DNA of 43,041 nt from Pseudomonadales bacterium (lineage in GTDB: Bacteria > Pseudomonadota > Gammaproteobacteria > Pseudomonadales > Azotimanducaceae). The stretch is from positions 1-43,041 of the forward strand of contig JANQMF010000066.1 in assembly GCA_028280225.1 (NCBI GenBank), read 5' to 3'. Shown piece after piece: positions 9,531-17,948 of this stretch. Position 1 is the stretch's first letter, and every line of letters begins with the position of its first letter. The position numbers were made by a program, and so were the translations under genes. The notes under the pieces were generated by a model. The model saw only the letters and a list, made by a program, of their open reading frames with translations, was not told the origin of the DNA and did no database searches.

Positions 9531-9554
9531 AAAAAAGGACCGGCGCGGCAGCGC
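9531..9554 (-). terminator. Weak terminator-like hairpin after the TetR gene
   Basis: On the minus strand GCGC-TGCC-GCGC forms a 4-bp stem about 14 nt after the TetR stop, and six T residues follow after a 6-nt gap. The stem is short, so read-through into the autotransporter is possible. Confidence 0.3.
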
Positions 9555-9568
9555 AATGGCTTGCTTTG

Positions 9569-10186
9569 CTAGTCCCGCACTAACATGCCGTGCAGCAATA
9601 TGTGCACGTTGGCGCGCACCCAGTTTTCTCGGTATTCGGGGTCTTCCACGGATACATCGTGGGCACTTTTGATCCAGTCCACATACAGGACTTGGTTCAT
9701 CAGCCGATCGACCACCAGCCCGGTCAGCAACGCCGGTTCAATCTCAGGGTCAACAACCCCCAGTTCCTGACCCCGCTCAACAAACTTTATAAATTGGGAG
9801 GCCTGCTGATCAAAAGCCGGGACATCGGGTTGAGTTCTGGTAACCAGCGCATAGAGCTGACGATGCTCAAGCATGGCCTCCAGGGTTTCGGTTACATATA
9901 AACGAAACAACACCTTAAAGGCATCTGCATTGGCAACCGGTTGGGAAATTATCCTTGCCGGTACACGAAATACATCTGTGGAAAACTGATCGACAACCTC
10001 TTTGTAAATTCCTTCTTTGTTGCCGAAGTAATGGTGCACCATATTAATGCCGGTGCCCGCCTGGTCACAGATGTCACGAATGGTGGTGGCGGCATATCCG
10101 TTGCGGGCAAACAGTTCCGTGGCAACCGACAACAATCGATCACGCGGGTTGGCGGAAACATTATTATCCTTAGGGTTTGTGGACAT
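9569..10186 (-). CDS. TetR/AcrR family transcriptional regulator
   Basis: 205 residues with an N-terminal helix-turn-helix. The pattern RDRLLSVATELFARNGYAATTIRDICDQAGTGINMVHHYFGNKEGIY is the normal TetR DNA-binding domain (residues about 15-60), here quoted only to locate it: the recognition helix is GINMVHHYF. The C-terminal helical domain is of the type that binds a small ligand. ATG start. It is 193 bp upstream of the autotransporter on the same strand and diverges from the fimbrial chaperone, so it may control itself, the autotransporter or the fimbria (inference). An inverted repeat at 10240-10263 is a candidate operator. Confidence 0.9.
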   Translation of the reverse strand: MSTNPKDNNVSANPRDRLLSVATELFARNGYAATTIRDICDQAGTGINMVHHYFGNKEGIYKEVVDQFSTDVFRVPARIISQPVANADAFKVLFRLYVTETLEAMLEHRQLYALVTRTQPDVPAFDQQASQFIKFVERGQELGVVDPEIEPALLTGLVVDRLMNQVLYVDWIKSAHDVSVEDPEYRENWVRANVHILLHGMLVRD

Positions 10187-10239
10187 GGTGTTGGCTCGGC
10201 GTACGTCAGCTTATTTTTGAGTACGCGCATATTTTTGGA

Positions 10240-10263
10240 TACGCATATACTTGTCGATGCGTA
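10240..10263. promoter_or_regulatory. Inverted repeat upstream of TetR gene, candidate operator
   Basis: Perfect 7-bp arms TACGCAT (10240-10246) and ATGCGTA (10257-10263) with a 10-bp spacer, 54 bp upstream of the TetR start. A related half-site TACGCGCAT lies at 10222-10230. This fits autoregulation by the adjacent TetR protein, but binding is inferred. Confidence 0.4.
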
Positions 10264-10652
10264 GGCCAACGAGCAAACCAATACTGTTCACATCCTTGTT
10301 TCCTTGCTGCTTTCCTTGCTGCTTTCCCCACTAGTGCTTTCCATAGTTCCATAACACGTATTTCATCCACCCCCCAGGTTGTTTCATTTTACGAGAATTA
10401 CGATTAAAACTAAAGCATAAAGTTCCCGCTGAGTGGCTGCACATCGCATAAACTCAGCAATTCTGTTGCCGGGTCCTCCGGTTCATCTCACCTGCCTGGC
10501 GAGATTCCTAAAACTCCAACTGAACACTCTTCAGTTGAGGTTTTGTTGTGATAAGTCTCCCCATCCGAGTTAGCTTTTTGCACCACCGCAACCGGCACCT
10601 CTTGTAACAGCCAATTAATGCCGGGCTTGCTGAAAGGATGCGAAGAGACATC
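10264..10652. other. Intergenic stretch before the fimbrial genes
   Basis: No convincing gene. It holds a perfect 12-bp tandem duplication TCCTTGCTGCTT (10301-10324), an AT-rich stretch around 10380-10420 that may contain a promoter, and the hairpin described separately at 10517-10544. Confidence 0.5.
10517..10544 (+). terminator. Terminator-like hairpin in the leader of the fimbrial chaperone
   Basis: Perfect 8-bp arms CAACTGAA (10517-10524) and TTCAGTTG (10530-10537) with loop CACTC are followed by AGG and TTTTGTTGT. It lies about 110 bp before the chaperone start. If transcription begins upstream of it, it could attenuate the operon. It may instead insulate the operon from upstream transcription. 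Confidence 0.45.
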
Positions 10653-11357
10653 ATGCCCCCCAATTCCCGCATAAAAATTGTTCAACTAGCCTGTCTGGTT
10701 GCTGTGTGTTTAACCGGCGGCTACGCGTACGGCGGCATCTATGTCAGTAAATCCATTGTTACATTCAAACCCGGAAGCTCAGCGCGTGAGGACGTCAGAG
10801 TCAGTAATCCCGGCGACAACCTGCAATACGTCAAGGTTGAGGTTTTTGCTGTGCAATACCCCGGCACCCCCAGGGAAAAGCTGATTAAGGTCACAGACCC
10901 CCAGCAACACAGCCTTGTTGCAACCCCGGCAAAACTGGTAATTCCACCCCACAGCGACAAGCTGATCCGCATTCTCGATTTAGATCCAACCAGCACACAA
11001 GAGCGGGTTTATCGAATTAATGTCACGCCAATCCCGGCACCCATCGAAGAAAGGGTCAACAAACTTCGCTTTGTGGTGGCTTACCAGATATTGGTCATTA
11101 TCCAACCCGAGGAACCCTTTGCCGATCTTGATGTATCGCGAACCGCCAAAGAAATTACTTTTAACAATCGAGGCAACACAAATGTCCTGTTGAGCCTTGG
11201 CCGCCAGTGTGCACCGGACAACCCGGACAACTGCGAAGATCTGGCCGCCCGCCGGCTATATGCTGATACTTCCTGGCGCCTGAACCTGCCGTTTGATGTT
11301 CCGGTAACCTATAAAGTCCGTCGTTTTGACTCCACCAGGCACGAGATTTTTCCCTAG
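10653..11357 (+). CDS. Periplasmic fimbrial chaperone, alpha (CS1/CFA-I) type
   Basis: Predicted 234-residue periplasmic chaperone that holds fimbrial subunits by donor-strand complementation before transfer to the usher. After a signal peptide (KIVQLACLVAVCLTGGYAYG) comes the first Ig-like domain (IYVSKSIVTFKPGSS...VRVSNPGD) with TPAKLVIPPHSDKLIRIL and ERVYRINVTPI. The second domain carries ITFNNRGNTNVLL and a Cys pair. The layout matches CooB/CfaA-like chaperones better than PapD/FimC. ATG 10653 is chosen because the ATG 5 codons upstream has AAAGG directly abutting it, too close to act as a ribosome site; this is not certain. The usher starts 8 bp after its stop, so the two are surely co-transcribed. 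Confidence 0.85.
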   Translation: MPPNSRIKIVQLACLVAVCLTGGYAYGGIYVSKSIVTFKPGSSAREDVRVSNPGDNLQYVKVEVFAVQYPGTPREKLIKVTDPQQHSLVATPAKLVIPPHSDKLIRILDLDPTSTQERVYRINVTPIPAPIEERVNKLRFVVAYQILVIIQPEEPFADLDVSRTAKEITFNNRGNTNVLLSLGRQCAPDNPDNCEDLAARRLYADTSWRLNLPFDVPVTYKVRRFDSTRHEIFP

Positions 11358-11365
11358 CCAACCAC

Positions 11366-13765
11366 ATGATGCGGGCAAAAAACACCGTACGCTTGACAAT
11401 TTATCTCAGTCTAATGCTGGGGTTCTCTCCGGCCATCCGGGCTGATTTTGACAAGACAGCGTACGTACCCCCGGGTTTCGAAACGTTGCTGGACCCACAA
11501 ACCAATCAGGTTGATGTTTATTATGGTGGTGTATACTTAACTTCCGCCCTGGCCACCTTTACACCCACCCGCATTACCTTTAACAACCCTGCTGACATTA
11601 CACAACACATACCCGACCTGTTGGCACCCGAGGCTTTTGTATCCTTGATTTCCGGGACCCTGGCGAATAACGCAGACGCTGTGTGTCTGCAGGACAAACA
11701 AAGCGGGTGCGGAAAGATTTACCCCCAAACCGTTGGCGTTATTTTTGACGCGGATCAATTCCGGGCGGATTTGTTTATCAACCCGTCCTTGCTCGCCGTG
11801 CGCCAGGTCACAGCCGGTAAATTCCTGCCGCCCTCCAGCGCCGGATTTGCAGTGCTCAGCCAAGTCAACGCGGCTGTCAACGGCCAGGAACAGGAAGAGT
11901 CGACCTACAATATCAGCAACCATACAATGGCCTCCATCGGCGCAAGCCGTTTGCAAGTCTTAAGCCATTACAGCAGCCAACAAGCCTTTACGGTGGACAG
12001 GTTAACCCTGGCTCATGAGCATGCCGGGAACACTTATGCCGCCGGTTACTTTCAAACCAGCGGTCTAAACCTGGCATTTCTTACCGAACAGAATTTTGCC
12101 GGGATATCCTTGGCTTCGTCCTTGAATACGCGGACCGACCTGGAACAGTCCACCGGCAGTCATCTGCAAATCTTTTTAAGCAGCCGGTCGCGGGTAGAAA
12201 TATTCAAGGACAATCGCCTGATCAGCACTCAGGTTTACGACGCAGGTAACCAAATCCTGGACACTTCCGATCTGCCCAACGGCGCTTATGATGTGCTTCT
12301 GCAAATACGCGATGCTTATGGCGAAGTACGCCAGGAAACACGGTTTTTCGCAAAAACCACCAGGCTGCCGCCCAAGGATTATACCGCCTACTTCTTTGAC
12401 CTGGGCATGGCCACCCAAGGGCAAAATACAGTGCTGCCCGCAATCACCGATGAATCCATTCTCAGAGCCGGAGCCAGCAGGCGTCTGACACCGGGTTTTG
12501 GCGCAAGCGTGGGCATCAGCGCCCGACAAAACCGGGTGCTGTACGAAATGGGGTTATTTAAGCTTGGCCGGTCCTATAACCTGAACTTCAATGTTGCCTC
12601 GGACGGTCAAAATAAAGGCGTTAATCTCCTGACTCAGTATGCCCGGGGGTTGCTAACCTTAAACGCGGGTTTCCGCGCAACCTGGACGGCTTCGCCGGAT
12701 GGATCCCTGTTTGGTGGCACAACCAGGCAGTCCACGGTCAATTTGTCTTATCCCGTCCGCGGTGGCCGGCTGGCCATCACAGGCAGATACAGCCGGCGCC
12801 CGGATCTGCCCGAGGAAAAATATTATGGTCTCCGCTACGACCTGCCCTCGTTCAGAAGCGGCCGCACCAGTCTGGACACCCACCTCCAGATCACCCGGGA
12901 CAATGACAACCTGCAGGCCAGGCTGGCGCTGCGCCTGTCCTTTCATCACCCCAATTGGCAGCAGGCCTTGAGCAGTCAGTATGATATTCATCTGGAGGGT
13001 AATGCCGAAGCTGACAATGGTTTTGAGAACACCCTGGCCACCGCCTGGAGAGACGGCGACAAATTTTTGAGTGACGCGCACCTGAACCTGCAGGCCACCG
13101 ATAGAGGTGGTAACAAACGCATAGAAGCAGGGTCCCAAGTCAATTCCAATCTGGGCCGCTTTAACGCCAACCTGATTTTTGCGGACAACTCGGATACCAA
13201 ACAATATAACGCCGGCTTCAGCACCAACATCCTGGCGGGCCCCGGCATGCTGTCTTTTGGCGGGCGCAGGAGCGCACCTTCCGCACTGATACTGAATCTG
13301 CAGGGTGAGGAAAAGGACACCTTTGTTGAGGTTTTAGTTAACGATGCGCCCGTCGGTTTTGCCAAGGTTGGCACCAAAACAATTATCGGACTGCGCCCTT
13401 ACAACAGCTACCGGGTGTCCCTATCCTCTCAGGGAGACGACATTTTGAATCTGGACAATAGAGAAAAACGGGTCACCCTGTATCCCGGCAACGTGGTCAC
13501 CCTGGATTGGCACACCACAAAGGTCCTGGTTATTGTGGGTCAGCTTGTTGACGCCAACAATAACCCCATTGCCAATACCTTGTTGTCCGGTGTTGCGGGG
13601 ATCGCCAGCACCGACGAATTCGGCTATTTCCAAGCTGAAGTTGAATCTTCAGCACAGGTGATTTCTACCACACTCCAAGGCAAGTCCTGTCAGGCCCGGA
13701 TTCCCGAACGGACCAATCAACAAAATGTAGTTATGGTGGGTAAGATGGTGTGTCCGCTTCGGTAG
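11366..13765 (+). CDS. Outer-membrane fimbrial usher, alpha type (CfaC/TcfC/CooC-like)
   Basis: Predicted 799-residue usher, the outer-membrane pore that orders and exports fimbrial subunits. A signal peptide ends near AIRA; the N-terminal domain opens with YVPPGFETLLDPQTNQVDV, as in CfaC/CooC proteins. A long barrel follows. The C-terminal part (GNVVTLDW...GQLVDANNNPIAN...STDEFGYFQAEV) matches the CooC_C domain of this usher branch and is not found in FimD/PapC. Length is normal for the branch. The ribosome site is weak, so translation may be coupled to the chaperone. Its stop is only 9 bp from the stop of the convergent subunit gene. Confidence 0.88.
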   Translation: MMRAKNTVRLTIYLSLMLGFSPAIRADFDKTAYVPPGFETLLDPQTNQVDVYYGGVYLTSALATFTPTRITFNNPADITQHIPDLLAPEAFVSLISGTLANNADAVCLQDKQSGCGKIYPQTVGVIFDADQFRADLFINPSLLAVRQVTAGKFLPPSSAGFAVLSQVNAAVNGQEQEESTYNISNHTMASIGASRLQVLSHYSSQQAFTVDRLTLAHEHAGNTYAAGYFQTSGLNLAFLTEQNFAGISLASSLNTRTDLEQSTGSHLQIFLSSRSRVEIFKDNRLISTQVYDAGNQILDTSDLPNGAYDVLLQIRDAYGEVRQETRFFAKTTRLPPKDYTAYFFDLGMATQGQNTVLPAITDESILRAGASRRLTPGFGASVGISARQNRVLYEMGLFKLGRSYNLNFNVASDGQNKGVNLLTQYARGLLTLNAGFRATWTASPDGSLFGGTTRQSTVNLSYPVRGGRLAITGRYSRRPDLPEEKYYGLRYDLPSFRSGRTSLDTHLQITRDNDNLQARLALRLSFHHPNWQQALSSQYDIHLEGNAEADNGFENTLATAWRDGDKFLSDAHLNLQATDRGGNKRIEAGSQVNSNLGRFNANLIFADNSDTKQYNAGFSTNILAGPGMLSFGGRRSAPSALILNLQGEEKDTFVEVLVNDAPVGFAKVGTKTIIGLRPYNSYRVSLSSQGDDILNLDNREKRVTLYPGNVVTLDWHTTKVLVIVGQLVDANNNPIANTLLSGVAGIASTDEFGYFQAEVESSAQVISTTLQGKSCQARIPERTNQQNVVMVGKMVCPLR

Positions 13766-13774
13766 ATTGCCGGT

Positions 13775-14764
13775 TCAGATCGGCTCAGCCAGGATGGTGA
13801 GTGTATCTGCATAACTGCCTGACTTAGCACCGGCAATATCCTCAGCGCTGACCCGAACCGTGATCTTGGCGTTATCAATACCATCACACAAAAAGGAGGT
13901 GTTGCTGCCATTGCCCTGAACCGGCCGCACACCCACTGCCTTATCCACACCGGAGCGGTCTTGAAAGTAAATTCTGTAAGGCACAACGTCATGTTCCCCC
14001 AGCAAGATGAAGTTGCCCCGGCTGTCCTGGTTGGGAGAACTGACCGACAGGGCATAATTTGCCTCATCATCGTTCGAATAGACACAGAAATCAGTCTCAC
14101 CCCAGGCGTCATCGCCGGGGTCCGCCATACCCAGGTCAATATCAGCCACACCACTTATTTTGACCAGTTCAGCAACAACAATTTCCGCCTGAAAATCAGT
14201 GGAATCCGCCGCCAATCCCGAATGCCCGCCCTGCCCATACGCCTGCCAAAGACCCACATAGCGCCCTGCCCTGGCCTGAGCCAATTGATTTGCGCTGATG
14301 CTTAACCGCAATTCAGCGTTGTGCCTCCCCTGGCACCCTCTAAATCCACCCAGGTAACCGTCATCCGCCAGGCGGTCGTGTATCAGCACCATCCACGCAG
14401 GTTCATCAACGTCTCGAAACGCCACGCTGACCACCAATTTGGCATTCCCCATCTGCTGATCATCACCGGCTAGGTACAGGGCAAATTCCTGGTTCGCCTG
14501 TCGGGATCTGACCCCAAATGCATACGCCATTTGCATTGGGGTTGGCGTCAAATCCGGGGGTGGGCTTGAGAAGGCCTCAGCATAATTTGCCGAACCGATA
14601 CAAAACTCCATCAACCTCGATTGTGCGCCCAGGCCCACCGTCCACGTGCCAAATACAAGGCCGGCATCTGCGACCGGCTCAATGTCGAAAAAGTCCGCAA
14701 CCCCTGCCGAAACATGGGTTGCGAACCCGAGCAACAAACAAACCCCCGCTTTGAGGGCTTTCAT
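13775..14764 (-). CDS. Two-domain fimbrial subunit, possible tip adhesin
   Basis: 329 residues with a signal peptide cut near VSA (residue 20). The mature protein is two homologous halves of about 150 residues. Each half has one Cys pair (C55/C144 and C227/C293) and the same closing pattern: CQGRHNAELRLSISANQLAQ against CDGIDNAKITVRVSAEDIAG, then A-G-x-Y. The second half also matches the neighbouring single-domain pilin (VKISGVADIDLG against VKVSDVADVPLG). A two-domain subunit is how tip adhesins are built in chaperone-usher systems, so that is the likely role. It starts 21 bp after the pilin stop, in the same operon. CfaE-type adhesins are similar in size, but I see no specific sequence match. 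Confidence 0.7.
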   Translation of the reverse strand: MKALKAGVCLLLGFATHVSAGVADFFDIEPVADAGLVFGTWTVGLGAQSRLMEFCIGSANYAEAFSSPPPDLTPTPMQMAYAFGVRSRQANQEFALYLAGDDQQMGNAKLVVSVAFRDVDEPAWMVLIHDRLADDGYLGGFRGCQGRHNAELRLSISANQLAQARAGRYVGLWQAYGQGGHSGLAADSTDFQAEIVVAELVKISGVADIDLGMADPGDDAWGETDFCVYSNDDEANYALSVSSPNQDSRGNFILLGEHDVVPYRIYFQDRSGVDKAVGVRPVQGNGSNTSFLCDGIDNAKITVRVSAEDIAGAKSGSYADTLTILAEPI

Positions 14765-14785
14765 AAAACAACCTGACGAACAACC

Positions 14786-15310
14786 TTAGATTGGTGCTAC
14801 ATCAACTGTAATTACTGCCTGGTAGTCGTCCGCCGTGCTCGCCGCATGCAGTTGCGCTTGGGCCAGAGAGACTTCTAAACGCGCATTGTCCGATGAATTA
14901 CAATCCGCTGCAGGACTTCCTGTCCACGTTCCGGTTGTAAAGGTATCATAGCTTAATGTTTCTGTATGGGTGGCGTCAGCAGGATCCACCAGAACTGCCG
15001 AAAACGGAATGGATTCACTGGCCGTAACCGAACCAACCTTGAAATCTCCAATGTCGGTGGTCAACTTAAGTTGATAGTTGTCACCTCCGTTACGAAAAAC
15101 ACAGAAGCTCACCTCCCCATCCAGGGTGGCTTGAGTGGGGTCATATTCCCCCAGCGGAACATCGGCAACGTCGGAGACTTTTACCGTATCGGGGATTTCC
15201 AGAGTAACCGTTGAGTTATCATTGGATGTTGGGCCCAGGGAACCGGCAACAGCCTGATTGGCCAACAGCCCCAACACCGCTGCATAAACAAATTTGCAAA
15301 CGTTATTCAT
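14786..15310 (-). CDS. Fimbrial major subunit-like protein
   Basis: 174 residues; signal peptide cut near AVA (residue 22); mature protein of about 152 residues with one Cys pair (C70/C137), alternating beta-strand pattern and the C-terminal strand YQAVITVDVAPI. GAGG precedes the ATG by 5-6 nt, a strong site fitting an abundant protein. It is first in an operon with the two-domain subunit and converges on chaperone and usher, which makes it the likely shaft pilin. CFA/I-type major pilins lack this Cys pair, so it is a divergent subunit or one from another subunit family. Confidence 0.7.
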   Translation of the reverse strand: MNNVCKFVYAAVLGLLANQAVAGSLGPTSNDNSTVTLEIPDTVKVSDVADVPLGEYDPTQATLDGEVSFCVFRNGGDNYQLKLTTDIGDFKVGSVTASESIPFSAVLVDPADATHTETLSYDTFTTGTWTGSPAADCNSSDNARLEVSLAQAQLHAASTADDYQAVITVDVAPI

Positions 15311-15583
15311 AAGTACCTCAATGAATTGTTAATCACGAGCAGACCATGTGAACTACTCGACCTTAAAAATACCAAGCGCCGCAGTCCAGGTATCAACAAA
15401 CATTCAACCAACACCTTCGGTGGTCAAACTTGTGAACCAATCGACTTGTCATTGAATTTAGTCACGAACAAACCAGCGGGCTCTTAACACAGAACCGGCA
15501 ATTGACGGCTTATCCGGCCGGGCGTACAAATAGACGCCTGATCGTATTGAAACATCCAGACCATTCACAACCGGGAGAAGTTT

Positions 15584-16405
15584 GTGCCAACTCAGCCTCA
15601 AAAGTGCCATCAGTTTGCAGCACTCCACACCCACCCTGACGCCTTTATTATTGCCAATCCCTGGGATATCGGATCAGCCCTGTTGTTGCAGGGTATGGGT
15701 TTCAAGGCCCTGGCCACCACCAGCAGCGGGTTTGCCTACGCCATGGGGCAACAGGATGGCGAGCCCGCTTTGGAGGAAAAACTGGCACACTGCCGGGTTA
15801 TCGCAAACGCTGCGGACATTCCCTTAAACGCGGACTTTGAAGACGGGTATGCAGACAGTCCACAAGGGGTAGCCGACAATGTTGAACAACTTATTAAAAC
15901 CGGGGTGGCGGGTTGCTCCATTGAGGACTTTGACCGTACCGGCAAGTCCCTGTATGACTTATCCGCCGCGGTGGAGCGGCTCAGCGCCGCCATTGAGGTA
16001 GCAAGAAAACAGGACTTTCCATTTACCATCACCGCCCGGGCTGAACACCTGCTGCGCGCCGAGCAGAATCTGGACGAGGTAATTACCCGCCTTCAGGCTT
16101 ATGAGAGGGCAGGTGCCGACGTTTTGTATGCCCCGGGAATCCGTTCCTTGGATGATCTGCGTACCGTGACCCGTGAACTCAACAAGCCATTTAATATGCT
16201 GGGGGTGACCATACCCGATGCCACCCTGGCGGACTTTCACGCTGCCGGCGCCCAGCGGGTGAGCATCGGCGGAGCCCTGACCTATGCATCGGTAAAACCC
16301 ATTATCGAATTTGGCCAAGCCATGATTAACAAAGGCACTTTCAACTGGACCCGGGAAATAGCCTCGAGTCAGCAGATAAGAGAACTATTTGCCGCTGAAG
16401 GATGA
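15584..16405 (+). CDS. PEP mutase / isocitrate lyase superfamily enzyme
   Basis: 273-residue alpha/beta-barrel enzyme of the PEP_mutase/ICL family, which makes or breaks C-C or C-P bonds in 2-oxo acids using Mg2+. IANPWDIGSALLLQGMGFKALATTSSGFAY is the family N-terminus; NADFEDGYAD and SIEDFDR hold the metal- and substrate-binding acids; TARAEHLL and GADVLYAPGI continue the barrel. It lacks the KKCGH signature of true isocitrate lyase, so the reaction stays open (oxaloacetate hydrolase-like, carboxyphosphonate mutase-like or another). GTG start with GGGAG about 6 nt upstream. It converges on the metallo-hydrolase gene. Confidence 0.85.
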   Translation: MPTQPQKCHQFAALHTHPDAFIIANPWDIGSALLLQGMGFKALATTSSGFAYAMGQQDGEPALEEKLAHCRVIANAADIPLNADFEDGYADSPQGVADNVEQLIKTGVAGCSIEDFDRTGKSLYDLSAAVERLSAAIEVARKQDFPFTITARAEHLLRAEQNLDEVITRLQAYERAGADVLYAPGIRSLDDLRTVTRELNKPFNMLGVTIPDATLADFHAAGAQRVSIGGALTYASVKPIIEFGQAMINKGTFNWTREIASSQQIRELFAAEG

Positions 16406-16421
16406 TTCTCATCAGCAGCCA

Positions 16422-17714
16422 CTAGCTATCTGCAATATCCTTGGATTCATTGGCCGCGGAACCAAATATCCCCTTGGCCATTAAAGACGTTTCCACGCCC
16501 CGGCGATGCTGATAGATCTCCCGGCGAATGCCGTGGATACGCTTGTTGTCAGGATCAGCCTGACAGGCAAATTCCACCAGATGGCAGGCCAGGCGTATAT
16601 CTTCCGGGACTAACTCCAATCCCCGTTCGGCCAGACGTTCCGCTCCGCCGGTCAGTTGGGCAAGCTCATGTGCCAGGCGGGAATCCTTCGCCGGTTTCAG
16701 GTGAGCCGGATTGCCGTCATACCATCCCCCATACAGCCGCCAGATATTACGGATGACAAATTCGGGTTCGTCGTAGGTGGGTTGCATAAAGGGTTTTTCG
16801 AGATAAGCGGAATCCAGTTTAACTTCATGCACAATGTCATCCAGGCGCATACCGGCATTCATCCGCAATACGGTTTCCTGCACCAGGAATTCCAGGGCTT
16901 GGGCAACATCCGTCAGTACCCCCTTGATACGGTCCTTGCCGACAATGGGCAAACCATGCGCCGGTAAAAAGAGTTCCGCCTCCTTGGCGGCCATGGCGCG
17001 CATGGCTGCAGCCCACTCCGCCGGATAACGCTGCACTTTTTGCGGATTGCCGGCATTGGGGAACGCCCAGATCAGAAAATCTCCGGCACAAATAGCCTTA
17101 TGCTGCGGAATCCAGGACCAGGTGTGGTCATCTGTTTCACCCCGGGCGTGGATCAGATGAAAGTCCATCCCGCCAACGTTTAAATCCAGCTGATCCTGAT
17201 AGGTGATATCCGGGGCCGGAGAACTTGCCGGTAAAAACTCTTCTTCACCGTCACCAATGTCATAACCCCGGCGGGTGACAGAGCCAAACTGTCTGCTGTT
17301 AATGGCAAGGTTGTAGCCGTTGGTATATCTGTAACGGTCAAACCGGGGTTTAATGTTGTCGTGCCCAACGATATTGGGTTTTTCGTGCCCACGTTCTAAC
17401 GCATCCGCCAGGAAGGTGCCGCATCCACCCACATGATCCAAGTGTCCATGGGTATAAACCAGACTGTGAAAAGGTGCTTTTGACCAGCCCCGAATGGCAT
17501 CCACCACCCGGCGCGAACCCCGCAGGTTGCTGGTATCAAAAGTGACCAGACCATCATCTGTCTTAAACAGGATTGAATGTGAAAAGGCCTCTACCATGGC
17601 CACGTTGTCCGCAATCTCAGACAACTCGAAGTTGATCCGGTTGAGTGGGCCTACTTCGTCGGTGCCAATTTTTCCATCAATTACGTCGCTGCTGATTCTG
17701 AGCAAGTCGGCCAC
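16422..17714 (-). CDS. Metallo-beta-lactamase-fold hydrolase with alkylsulfatase-type dimerisation domain
   Basis: 430-residue zinc hydrolase. The metal motif HxHxDH is intact (THGHLDH, His89 to His94). Later come HARGETDDHTWSW, the region of the second metal set, and PAHGLP. The C-terminal part contains IRNIWRLYGGWYDGNPAHLKP, the hallmark of the SdsA/BDS1 alkylsulfatase dimerisation domain. In those enzymes the segment after the third His reads GTEAPAEM; here it is GETDDHT, so substrate or chemistry may differ. No signal peptide is seen, so it is probably cytoplasmic. GTG at 17714 is chosen because GGAGG sits 5 nt before it; a GTG four codons upstream is also possible. The total is shorter than typical SdsA (about 630), and the sterol-carrier-like end is missing. 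Confidence 0.85.
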   Translation of the reverse strand: MADLLRISSDVIDGKIGTDEVGPLNRINFELSEIADNVAMVEAFSHSILFKTDDGLVTFDTSNLRGSRRVVDAIRGWSKAPFHSLVYTHGHLDHVGGCGTFLADALERGHEKPNIVGHDNIKPRFDRYRYTNGYNLAINSRQFGSVTRRGYDIGDGEEEFLPASSPAPDITYQDQLDLNVGGMDFHLIHARGETDDHTWSWIPQHKAICAGDFLIWAFPNAGNPQKVQRYPAEWAAAMRAMAAKEAELFLPAHGLPIVGKDRIKGVLTDVAQALEFLVQETVLRMNAGMRLDDIVHEVKLDSAYLEKPFMQPTYDEPEFVIRNIWRLYGGWYDGNPAHLKPAKDSRLAHELAQLTGGAERLAERGLELVPEDIRLACHLVEFACQADPDNKRIHGIRREIYQHRRGVETSLMAKGIFGSAANESKDIADS

Positions 17715-17948
17715 ATTTACCTCCACGGGTCATTTCTCCAAGCTAATCTACCGGGATTGTGGCCCGGGCGTCTAGCGGAATAAGTGCAAGAGTTCGCCTG
17801 CCTCCCGGCAATTGTCTTGCCTGTCGGTGATACAACACCGTTTTCCTCCAGACTCACGTTGGCTACCATAAAAGACCCAAGCAAAACCCTTTGGCCCACT
17901 ACAGATGCTCAAAAATTCACCAGACTTAATAATCCACGGCCCGGGCCC

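Noticed and set aside
12659-13204. Minus-strand open frame of 181 codons inside the usher gene
   Set aside because: The usher reading frame is continuous with family motifs on both sides.
5161-15310. Surface-gene region considered as a mobile genomic island
   Set aside because: No integrase, transposase, tRNA end or flanking direct repeat was found; codon use looks like the neighbours.
17784-17948. 55-codon N-terminal extension of PutA from GTG 17784
   Set aside because: It matches no PutA N-terminus, lacks a ribosome site, reads as non-coding and would fill nearly all of the gap to the neighbouring gene.
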